DNA of 64,000 nucleotides, from NCBI RefSeq assembly GCF_900141845.1, contig NZ_FQZB01000006.1:186001-250000 (forward strand). The letters run 5' to 3'. A program made the translations under genes and the position numbers. Below are positions 34,937 to 41,928 of this stretch, piece after piece (the stretch's first letter is position 1; each line of letters opens with the position of its first letter). The notes under the pieces were generated by a model, which was not told the origin of the DNA, ran no database searches, and saw only the letters and a list, made by a program, of their open reading frames with translations. This DNA is from Clostridium cavendishii DSM 21758 (GTDB taxonomy: Bacteria; Bacillota; Clostridia; Clostridiales; Clostridiaceae).

Positions 34937-35644
34937 TTATTTGATAACTATATTGAACGCAAGATTTGAAACCCAATGTGGAATTATTGCTCCATATAAT
35001 GAATTTGTTTTAGCATAGATAAAATTTAATATGGTATGTGTAACAAAAAGGTCTATAAACCAAAAAATATTATTCGCTGTAAATTCTTTTAATGACATTC
35101 CCGAAACTATCATCCTATAAGGAAAGTGCATAATTACAAATAATAAACCTGTTACCACAATAGAAAGCCATTGCCTTTTCATAATTCCATAAATCCTAGT
35201 ACTAATATATCCCCTAAAAACAACCTCCTCACACAATGCTACAAAAAAAAACTCAATAACATAAGTAAAAATTCTGTTTATATTAATTAATTCTTTCCCC
35301 TGTAGTAAATATGAACCACAGTTATTAAAAAAAAGAATACCAGCAAATAATGTACCTATACAAAAACTCTTTTTCCACTTGCCGTTATAAAGCCCTATGG
35401 TATCTAAACTTTGCTTTCTTAGCTTTACAAAAAGTATTGTTATAAGTACTAACAAACAATTGAGTATGCATCCTACTATCACAAAATTATCTTTTATATA
35501 TTTCACTTTCATATCTACTACAGCAAGTATAGAATACATAAATATAAAAATTCCAAAAAGGCACAAAGCAAGTAAACCATCTTTTATATCATACTGATTT
35601 AAATTATTTTTATAAGTTTTATCATTTCTAAAAAAGTTCTTCAT
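34937..35644 (-). CDS. CPBP-family intramembrane glutamic protease
   Basis: The product is a 235-residue membrane protein with about seven transmembrane helices. Abi/CAAX-protease motifs are visible: CEEVVFRGYI (motif 1, EExxxR), FVIMHFPYRM (motif 2 histidine) and FVTHTILNFIYAKTNSLYGA, then IPHWVSNLA (motif 3 region). Bacterial members process peptides, confer bacteriocin self-immunity or act as membrane scaffolds. No bacteriocin precursor is visible nearby. The ribosome site gggaga is rather distant from the ATG. Confidence 0.88.
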   Translation of the reverse strand: MKNFFRNDKTYKNNLNQYDIKDGLLALCLFGIFIFMYSILAVVDMKVKYIKDNFVIVGCILNCLLVLITILFVKLRKQSLDTIGLYNGKWKKSFCIGTLFAGILFFNNCGSYLLQGKELININRIFTYVIEFFFVALCEEVVFRGYISTRIYGIMKRQWLSIVVTGLLFVIMHFPYRMIVSGMSLKEFTANNIFWFIDLFVTHTILNFIYAKTNSLYGAIIPHWVSNLAFNIVIK

Positions 35645-35771
35645 CTTAACTCAAATCTCCCATAAAAATTCCCCTTCACCTATTAATTTAAAATTAGTTT
35701 CCCATTCCATTATAACATATTTTGTAAATTTTTTATCATTTATGATAAGTTATTTTTATATATAAAAATAA

Positions 35772-35800
35772 TCTTAACCAAGTAATATAAATGGTTAAGA
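35772..35800 (-). terminator. Hairpin downstream of map
   Basis: TCTTAACCA and TGGTTAAGA form a 9-bp stem with an 11-base loop, about 120 bases after the map stop, followed on the minus strand by a T-rich stretch. Confidence 0.5.
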
Positions 35801-35921
35801 CTATAAAATTCATTTATTTATGATACACTTCACACTATCACTTACAAATACAAAAGTTTTATATTATTCTTCCATTAAGCTATATATAATATAGTAATAT
35901 ACAAAATATATTATATAATCT

Positions 35922-36791
35922 TTATCTTGAAATCACCTCTACACCTTCTTCAGTTACAAGAACTGTATGCTCCCATTGTGCTGAAAGAGAGCCATCTTCT
36001 GTAATAGCAGTCCATCCATTATCTTCATCTATAAATACCTCATAACTTCCTGCATTTATCATAGGTTCAATTGTAAATACCATCCCTGGAACTAAAATCA
36101 TATCGGTTCCTCTTTTCCCAAAGTGATTTACAAATGGCTCCTCGTGAATATCTAATCCAACCCCATGACCTCCAAAATCTCTAACTACTGAATATCCTTT
36201 ACTCTCTGCATATTCTTGAATTGAAGCCCCTATATCTCCTAAAAATCCCCAAGGTTTAACTGCTTCCAATCCTATTTCTAAGCATTCCTTAGCTACATTA
36301 ACCAATTTTTTAGCCTCTTCACTTACCTCCCCAATCATAAACATTCTTGATGCATCTGAGTAATATCCATTAAATATTGTTGTTGCATCTACATTTATAA
36401 TATCTCCGCTTTTAAGTATTACATCTTTACTTGGTATTCCATGACATACCTCATTATTTATTGATGTACAAATACTTTTAGGAAATCCATCATAATTGAG
36501 AGTCGCTGGTATTCCTCCATTAGATACTGTATAATTATATGCTAAATCATCTATTTCCTGTGTTGTCATACCCTCTCTAATGTTCTCGCTAATTAAATCT
36601 AGAAGGCCATTATTAATCTTTGCACTTTCCCTTATTCCTTCAATTTGTTTCTTAGATTTTATGAGTTTTCTGTTTGGTGTAATATATCCTTTGTTCCTTA
36701 AACTTATTAACTTTTCATCAAATTCTAAATGGCATTTCTTATATTTTAAACCACTTCCACACCAACAAATATCATTTCTACTTAACATCAT
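35922..36791 (-). CDS. map: Type I methionine aminopeptidase with SEC-C zinc motif
   Basis: The product is 289 residues starting at the ATG at 36791, 8 bases after GGAG. The ATG at 36809 would place that site inside the gene. Residues 8-21 are a SEC-C zinc-binding motif (CWCGSGLKYKKCH) rather than the short N-terminus of the ribosomal-cluster enzyme. The pita-bread catalytic domain follows: GHGVGLDIHEEP, FTIEPM, and WEHTVLVTEEG, with metal ligands in INVDATTIFNGYYSDASR. It removes initiator methionine. This SEC-C version is usually a second, accessory Map in clostridia. It lies directly after the XRE regulator and is probably co-transcribed. Confidence 0.93.
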   Translation of the reverse strand: MMLSRNDICWCGSGLKYKKCHLEFDEKLISLRNKGYITPNRKLIKSKKQIEGIRESAKINNGLLDLISENIREGMTTQEIDDLAYNYTVSNGGIPATLNYDGFPKSICTSINNEVCHGIPSKDVILKSGDIINVDATTIFNGYYSDASRMFMIGEVSEEAKKLVNVAKECLEIGLEAVKPWGFLGDIGASIQEYAESKGYSVVRDFGGHGVGLDIHEEPFVNHFGKRGTDMILVPGMVFTIEPMINAGSYEVFIDEDNGWTAITEDGSLSAQWEHTVLVTEEGVEVISR

Positions 36792-36809
36792 AATAGCTTC
36801 TCCATTCAT

Positions 36810-37493
36810 CTATGATTTGACTGCTCCACCATGAAAAAAGCATTCATAAACTTTGATATTATTAAAATAAATTTCCTCATACCCTTGGAACCACTCAAAT
36901 TCTCCATTAATAATGCAATGATATTTATATTGACCTTTTTCATACATAATTGGTCCACGATAAGGATTCTCTTTAGGTACTAAACTTAAAACTTCCTTTA
37001 AAAATTTCCCTGAGAATGCATCATCTAAGATTCTACCTACATAATTCATTGACCATAATGGAATATCATTTTTCCACACAGCCTCTTCTCCTGAAAATTG
37101 TTCTCCCCCTAAATATGTGTCAATATACTTAAACTCATCTTCTACATATTCAAGATCATGTGAACTAGGCCTTGAAGCTTTACATTCTGAACCATTTCCA
37201 GCATATGTGGATTTCTTAGCCCTGCACAAAAAATCTATCAATTCTTCATTTATAATATTGACCTTACTAGATTCTATACACAAATGGCAATTTTCTTCAT
37301 AATCATTAACTAATTTATCAATACTAACACTAAAAAAATCACTCAATGTAATTAGTTTTGCAATATCCGGATATGATTGTCCAATTTCCCACTTTGCAAC
37401 TGCCTGCCTTGAAATCCCCATGATTTCAGCTAATTTCTCTTGTGATAATCCCCTTGATTTTCTTAATACTTGCAATTGTTCCTGAAAACTCAT
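36810..37493 (-). CDS. XRE-family regulator with DUF5680 domain
   Basis: The product is 227 residues from the ATG at 37493, which is 7 bases after GAGGTG. The GTG at 37499 overlaps that site. Residues 4-60 form a Cro/CI helix-turn-helix (LSQEKLAEIMGISRQAVAKW, then EIGQSYPDIAKL). Residues 80-225 are a DUF5680 domain (KSTYAGNGSECKASRPSSHD, YIDTYLGGEQFSGEEAVW, YVGRILDD...IYFNNIKVYECFFHGG). This domain is thought to sense a small molecule, by analogy only. A perfect dyad overlaps its promoter, so it is autoregulated. The stop touches the map gene. Confidence 0.9.
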   Translation of the reverse strand: MSFQEQLQVLRKSRGLSQEKLAEIMGISRQAVAKWEIGQSYPDIAKLITLSDFFSVSIDKLVNDYEENCHLCIESSKVNIINEELIDFLCRAKKSTYAGNGSECKASRPSSHDLEYVEDEFKYIDTYLGGEQFSGEEAVWKNDIPLWSMNYVGRILDDAFSGKFLKEVLSLVPKENPYRGPIMYEKGQYKYHCIINGEFEWFQGYEEIYFNNIKVYECFFHGGAVKS

Positions 37494-37513
37494 TCTCACT
37501 CACCTCTAAAATC

Positions 37514-37538
37514 AGTATACTATCATTATTAGTATACT
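37514..37538. promoter_or_regulatory. Perfect 25-bp operator dyad of the XRE regulator
   Basis: AGTATACTA-N7-TAGTATACT is a perfect inverted repeat 21 bases upstream of the XRE start. Its distal arm contains the promoter -10, the standard layout for a Cro/CI-type autorepressor. Confidence 0.8.
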
Positions 37539-37559
37539 TCTACCAACTGAATGTAGCAA
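37531..37559 (-). promoter_or_regulatory. Promoter of the XRE-map operon
   Basis: The minus strand has TTGCTA (-35, 37554-37559), a 17-base spacer and TATACT (-10, 37531-37536, inside the operator arm). The remainder of the divergent gap to 37837 shows only AT-rich DNA and the ribosome site of the next gene. Confidence 0.7.
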
Positions 37560-37837
37560 AGTTGACAACTATAAGTAGCTTGCAAATAAAAGGGCATAAT
37601 CTGACCTCTTATTTTATTAATTCTTTTTAATTTATTCAAAATATTATTAAATAGATAAGAGTTCATCAGTACAATACACCATCATCCCCACCCTTGTTTC
37701 AACTAATTATGCTTAACTTTACAAAAAAGCCAACGATATAACCTATGTATCATAATAAAATTTGTAAAGTATTAGATATATTGCAACTTTATGATATAAT
37801 TCCACAGAATATACTTATTTTTAAGGGGGATGTTATA

Positions 37838-38302
37838 ATGAAAACGTGGGAAATTGAAGCAGATGGAATAAAACATGAAATAAAATATAAGAAAGGTTTT
37901 ACTAATAAAATTATTGTAGATGGAGAAACTCACAAAGTAAAATCTTCAAATATGTTTCTTAATGTAATTGATTATGAAATTTCTTTTGGTAGTACAAATT
38001 GTAATTTAGTTGTAGTTGGTACTAAAATTGACCTAGCAGTAAATGGTTCATTTCTTGGAAGCCATGAAGAATATAAGCCACTAAATGGTGTATCATCTTG
38101 GATTTGGATACTTGTAGGAATCAGTACATTAGGTGGTATGATACTTTCTGGAATAATTAGCCTTCTCATAGGACTTTTAATGAGTACACTTTATATTCAA
38201 TTTGATTTAAGTAAAAAGAAAGGTGCTGTAATTGCAAGCTTTATTGCTTGTTCCATTCTACAAATAATACTTTTATTTGCTTTAGTTATTTTAAGAAGTT
38301 AG
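37838..38302 (+). CDS. Small membrane protein with N-terminal beta domain, unrecognised
   Basis: The start is the ATG at 37838, 7 bases after AAGGGGGA, giving 154 residues. A longer frame has no site. Residues 1-80 look like a small beta-sandwich (KTWEIEADGIKHEIKYKKGF, NKIIVDGETHKV). Two to three hydrophobic helices follow at about 85-153 (WIWILVGISTLGGMILSGII). The protein probably exposes the beta domain on one side of the membrane. It is encoded 18 bases before the DUF4190 gene, and the two likely form a transcript. Confidence 0.7.
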   Translation: MKTWEIEADGIKHEIKYKKGFTNKIIVDGETHKVKSSNMFLNVIDYEISFGSTNCNLVVVGTKIDLAVNGSFLGSHEEYKPLNGVSSWIWILVGISTLGGMILSGIISLLIGLLMSTLYIQFDLSKKKGAVIASFIACSILQIILLFALVILRS

Positions 38303-38320
38303 TTTTGGGAGTATAGAATT

Positions 38321-38620
38321 ATGGATTCAAATAATATTACTAAATCAAATAAAGCAGTAGTAACTAATCAATTTCCAAGGAAAGGGAATGGTTTATCAAT
38401 AACCTCCCTAGTCTTTGGCATTCTTTCTTTGCTATTTTGCTGGGCAGTTATATGTCCTATAATTACTGGAATTATAGGTATAATTATAGGAATTATTAGC
38501 CTTGTAAAAAAACGTGATGGTTCAAATCTTGCTATTGCTGGAATAATCACATCTATATTAGGTTTATTGATTGGTACACTTCTTTTACTACTAATAATAC
38601 TTAGTGAAAAATTAATTTAA
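38321..38620 (+). CDS. DUF4190 membrane protein
   Basis: This 99-residue protein has a short polar N-terminus and two to three transmembrane helices rich in isoleucine and glycine (SITSLVFGILSLLFCWAVIC, GIIGIIIGIISLVKKRDGSN). The GLSITSLVFGIL...LAIAGIITSILGLLIG layout is that of DUF4190 proteins, small predicted membrane proteins of unknown role. It is downstream of and probably co-expressed with the 37838 gene. Confidence 0.83.
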   Translation: MDSNNITKSNKAVVTNQFPRKGNGLSITSLVFGILSLLFCWAVICPIITGIIGIIIGIISLVKKRDGSNLAIAGIITSILGLLIGTLLLLLIILSEKLI

Positions 38621-38664
38621 CGTTATCTAACACATTTTGTAGTAAATGGTTATATATACTCAAA

Positions 38665-38765
38665 AAGAAATCATTTTTTCAAATTTATATACTCTTTCAC
38701 TAAAAACAATTTTATTATTTTAAAAACCTACTGTAAAAAGAGTATATTAATTTGAATGATTTCTT
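38665..38765. repeat. 101-bp element with about 30-bp inverted terminal repeats
   Basis: The left arm (38665-38697) begins AAGAAATCATTTTTTC. The right arm (38735-38765), read in reverse complement, begins AAGAAATCATTCAAATT. The arms match except for a 4-base insertion and one substitution, around a 37-base AT-rich centre. No open frame is present. The layout suits a MITE-like element or a large hairpin RNA. The rest of the 38621-38978 gap holds nothing else notable. Confidence 0.55.
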
Positions 38766-38978
38766 ATATGTTTTGCACCTAATATATTATATTTCTCATA
38801 AAAATGCTATAAGTTATTATAAAACTTCATCGCAAAACTATTTAGATATATCAATAACTGTAGAGTTTTTAGGTATTGATACATTTAAATATTCAGTACT
38901 TTTTATTGTAATTTAATATATAAGGAAACTGTATATTGGACATTTAATTGTGTTAAACTATAATTTGAGGTGATATAA

Positions 38979-39170
38979 GTGTCTATTCAAAAAAAAGATG
39001 AAAAATCAGAAAAGGAACTATTAGATGAAATTTATAACATTATAGGTGAATTATCAAATATAGAAATTAATTATTGTTCTTGGGATGAATTATCAAAAAG
39101 CGAAGTTGTTTTTAAAGCAAGAGAAATGCTTTTAGAGGGCTTTGTAAAAGAATTTAATGAAAAACAATAA
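38979..39170 (+). CDS. Small acidic hypothetical protein
   Basis: This protein is 63 residues long and starts at a GTG 6 bases after GAGGTG. It is helical and charged (EKELLDEIYNIIGELSNIEI, SEVVFKAREMLLEGFVKEFN) with one cysteine. Size and composition suit a small regulatory or antitoxin-like protein, but no partner gene is visible. A perfect hairpin follows directly. Confidence 0.6.
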   Translation: MSIQKKDEKSEKELLDEIYNIIGELSNIEINYCSWDELSKSEVVFKAREMLLEGFVKEFNEKQ

Positions 39171-39199
39171 ACATATTTAATATTAAATATGTTTATTGT
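39164..39199. terminator. Bidirectional hairpin between convergent genes
   Basis: ACAATAAACATATTTAA and TTAAATATGTTTATTGT form a perfect 17-bp stem with a 2-base loop, ending 2 bases before the stop of the csp-like gene and overlapping the stop of the small gene. The minus-strand tail is TTTTTC. Confidence 0.8.
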
Positions 39200-39200
39200 C

Positions 39201-41024
39201 TTATACAGGTAATCTTATAAATAACTCACCTATGAAAAACTCTTCTCTACTTTCCTCAAATATAAATCTAATATTATCAAAGAGTTGTTTCATATTAATA
39301 AAACCATATCCCCAATTAGGATTGGGATATTCGGTTTCCTCAAGTTTTATTGTTCCAGATATTAAATAAGTTTTTACTTTTGTTGCATATAAAGCTGTGT
39401 CATTTCCATTAACTATTCCCCATTGAAATAGAAGTGCTGTACAACCAGCCACAACAGCAGCAGCCACACTTGAACCACTTATAACTCTACTTTTACTATA
39501 TATAGAAGCTGTAACAGCATTTATTCCTCCTGCAACTAAATCTGGCTTAACCTTATTATCCCTTGTGTATCCTTTTCCAGACTCAGGTACAACAGAATTA
39601 TTGTTTTGATTATAAAATCCAACTGATATAGCATAAGATGAAGTTGATGGTATGGTCAATGTTCTATATGGATCTGGATTTAGAAATTTAGTATCTGGAG
39701 CTAAAAGCTCTCTTTGAAGCAGATAAGCATTATATTCTCCTGTTACAACAAGTTCCCCTATAAGCTTAAAAATCCAAATCCCCTCTTTTATATTTCTAGC
39801 ATCAATGGTAATTTTTTCATCACCATTTAATACTTCTGGAATATCATATTTTATATTAATTACAGTCTCTTCATATAGGAACTTAATTGGATTTACTTTA
39901 TTTAAACTAGGTGGTATTCTCTCAATTATTTCTCCTGATGGTGAAATAATTGATAAGGAAAATTTATCTGGCTTGTTAACCCAAATTTGAAAATTTATAT
40001 TTTTTTGATCTTTAGATATCTTTAATTCAATATTTTTAGTATCACCCTTTTTTAATATTCGCCCTGATACATGTATATCTGTATTTCCCTGATTACCAGT
40101 TGGTACAACTACTGTTATTCCCTTAAATTTTGAAATTTCATCTATGTATCTTTCATTGACTGTTAATCCATCGTGTCCACCTTCATTTCCGGATAAAGGT
40201 ATGAGTATTACTATAGGTTTCTTTACTCTAACTGAAAGATCATACAAATATTTTATTGCTAGAAATATAACAGTATTCGAGTAAGTAGGCACATCACCAT
40301 ATACCCCATAGCTATTCCTTAATGCTTCTGGACTAGGCCCAAGCTTTACCATAGCTAAATCACATCTTGGTGCTACTCCTGTAAGTTCTGGATTTACCCC
40401 TCTTGCTCCTATTATTGATGCCATACTAGTGCCATGACCTATTTGATCTCTTGAAGGAACTATATCATAAGGATTTTTTCCTTCACTTTTAGCTTTAATT
40501 GCAGCATTTATTTCCTCCCTAGTATATTCCGTTCCTACAAATTGACCCGCTGGTTTCTTATTACTTACAATATTTTGATCCCATATGGATATAATCTTTG
40601 AAGTCCCATCCTCATTAATAAACTCTTCATTTAAATAATCTATTCCAACATCTATTATACCTACAATAACCCCTGAACCATCTAAAGGCAGGTAAAAACT
40701 GTTATGAAAAATAGATGCCCCTGATGCATCTATTGGTGAGATATCACATAATGTATAAAGCGAATTAGGATTTACATAAACTATTACATCAAAAAGTTTA
40801 TCAGTTACTTCATCTCTATCTCCTAATACTGCTAATATTGCATGATTTTTGTCTATAATAGCTACTCTCGCATTAGGAATTTTCTTTACTTCGCTAACTA
40901 TATCTCCTTTATAATCAACTATTGTGTAAACTACATCTAACAATGCGAAAAATTGCTCATCTGATAAACTTTGTAGATTTATTTCTCCTCTATTATTAAT
41001 ATTAAAATCTTTTTTATTGTTTAT
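39201..41024 (-). CDS. Csp-like subtilase (germination-protease family), probable ATA start
   Basis: This S8 serine protease has the large inserted beta domain typical of clostridial Csp proteases, which activate pro-SleC during spore germination. Catalytic motifs are intact: IVGIIDVGIDY (Asp), IGHGTSMASIIGARG (His) and VISGSSVAAAVVAG (Ser), so it resembles active CspB rather than the pseudoprotease CspC. The frame has no ATG, GTG or TTG upstream of a TTG at 40943 that lacks a ribosome site. An ATA at 41024 lies 6 bases after GGAGGAG and adds LQSLSDEQFFALLDVVYTIV, which fits a Csp-type pro-region. I therefore propose ATA initiation and 607 residues. Confidence 0.8.
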   Translation of the reverse strand: MNNKKDFNINNRGEINLQSLSDEQFFALLDVVYTIVDYKGDIVSEVKKIPNARVAIIDKNHAILAVLGDRDEVTDKLFDVIVYVNPNSLYTLCDISPIDASGASIFHNSFYLPLDGSGVIVGIIDVGIDYLNEEFINEDGTSKIISIWDQNIVSNKKPAGQFVGTEYTREEINAAIKAKSEGKNPYDIVPSRDQIGHGTSMASIIGARGVNPELTGVAPRCDLAMVKLGPSPEALRNSYGVYGDVPTYSNTVIFLAIKYLYDLSVRVKKPIVILIPLSGNEGGHDGLTVNERYIDEISKFKGITVVVPTGNQGNTDIHVSGRILKKGDTKNIELKISKDQKNINFQIWVNKPDKFSLSIISPSGEIIERIPPSLNKVNPIKFLYEETVINIKYDIPEVLNGDEKITIDARNIKEGIWIFKLIGELVVTGEYNAYLLQRELLAPDTKFLNPDPYRTLTIPSTSSYAISVGFYNQNNNSVVPESGKGYTRDNKVKPDLVAGGINAVTASIYSKSRVISGSSVAAAVVAGCTALLFQWGIVNGNDTALYATKVKTYLISGTIKLEETEYPNPNWGYGFINMKQLFDNIRFIFEESREEFFIGELFIRLPV

Positions 41025-41135
41025 ATTAATCTCCTCCGAATAAATGTTTATTCATCATTTATAATATATTCTTTTACTAATATATATATTAGTTTGTAAT
41101 ATTCAAAAACACTATTACTTTTTAACTCGATATAC

Positions 41136-41693
41136 CTATACATCTTCCTGCTCTTTAACTTTCATTAATAATATTGTTATATTATTATCTATAAATCTTT
41201 GCTCTTTACAATAGAAAAATTTAGTCTTTATATCCGTATTTGTTCTTATTATAGTTACTTCATTCTTATTACTTTCCATTAAATATTTTATATTAGCCTT
41301 ATGTTCTCCTCCGTAAGTTATAATGAAGATATATTTATCTATTCCTTTAACTCCTTTAAGCTTAGCTATATCTGCTTTTATGTTGTTATCATTATTTTGA
41401 ACCCATATTTTGAATTCAATTAAAGCCACTAAATCATTGTCTCTAAATAAACCTATATCTGAATGTAGATATCTAGCATTAGGATACGGTTCTTCCCAGG
41501 ACACTCTCAAATCAAAGCTCTTTGAAAGCAATTTTTTAAATATTATATATACATATGTAGTTTCGTACATTATGCATATGCCGTTATGTTCTTTTTTATA
41601 TAACTTTTGATTCTTTTCAAAAAGCTGATTTAGGATATCCTCTTCCTCTTTTATTGCCTCGCATGCATAATTAAAAAAATCGTCTATATACAT
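41136..41693 (-). CDS. Hypothetical protein with PD-(D/E)XK nuclease-like core
   Basis: This 185-residue cytoplasmic protein has a central segment HSDIGLFRDNDLVALIEFKIW with the order aspartate, about 12 residues, then E-x-K after a hydrophobic strand. This is the signature of the PD-(D/E)XK nuclease fold. An acidic helix precedes it (EAIKEEEDILNQLF), and IDKYIFIITYGG follows as the next core strand. Such single-domain proteins include restriction-like enzymes and uncharacterised cellular nucleases. No methylase or other restriction gene is nearby, so a nuclease role is a motif-based guess. Confidence 0.6.
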   Translation of the reverse strand: MYIDDFFNYACEAIKEEEDILNQLFEKNQKLYKKEHNGICIMYETTYVYIIFKKLLSKSFDLRVSWEEPYPNARYLHSDIGLFRDNDLVALIEFKIWVQNNDNNIKADIAKLKGVKGIDKYIFIITYGGEHKANIKYLMESNKNEVTIIRTNTDIKTKFFYCKEQRFIDNNITILLMKVKEQEDV

Positions 41694-41704
41694 AGCTATG
41701 CCCC

Positions 41705-41860
41705 CTATATTCTTTCACGATTAATTGTGTCACCTAGTAATGGTGTCCTCAATTTAGTTTGAAAATCAGAAGCGTATATATCCATTTTGGAAATATTACC
41801 CTTATTAGATATATTCTTCATTAATTTTCTTAGTCCTCTATTTGTCAATATAAAATCCAT
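41705..41860 (-). CDS. Possible 51-residue protein or gene remnant
   Basis: The frame opens MDFILTNRGLRKLMKN and ends TINRERI, stopping 12 bases before the start of the PD-(D/E)XK-like gene. No ribosome site precedes it, so it may be the C-terminal end of a lost gene. I do not recognise it. Confidence 0.3.
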   Translation of the reverse strand: MDFILTNRGLRKLMKNISNKGNISKMDIYASDFQTKLRTPLLGDTINRERI

Positions 41861-41889
41861 AAATTAATATTTTGGTAAATAAAATATCA

Positions 41890-41918
41890 CACCTTCCTAC
41901 GAATTTCCTAGGAAGGTG
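41890..41918 (-). terminator. Terminator, CCTTCCTA family copy 1
   Basis: CACCTTCCTA pairs with TAGGAAGGTG, about 10 bases after the stop of the oxidoreductase gene. The same CCTTCCTA(C)/(G)TAGGAAGG core recurs at 45838, 50022 and 56159. Confidence 0.75.
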
Positions 41919-41928
41919 GACCTATCTT

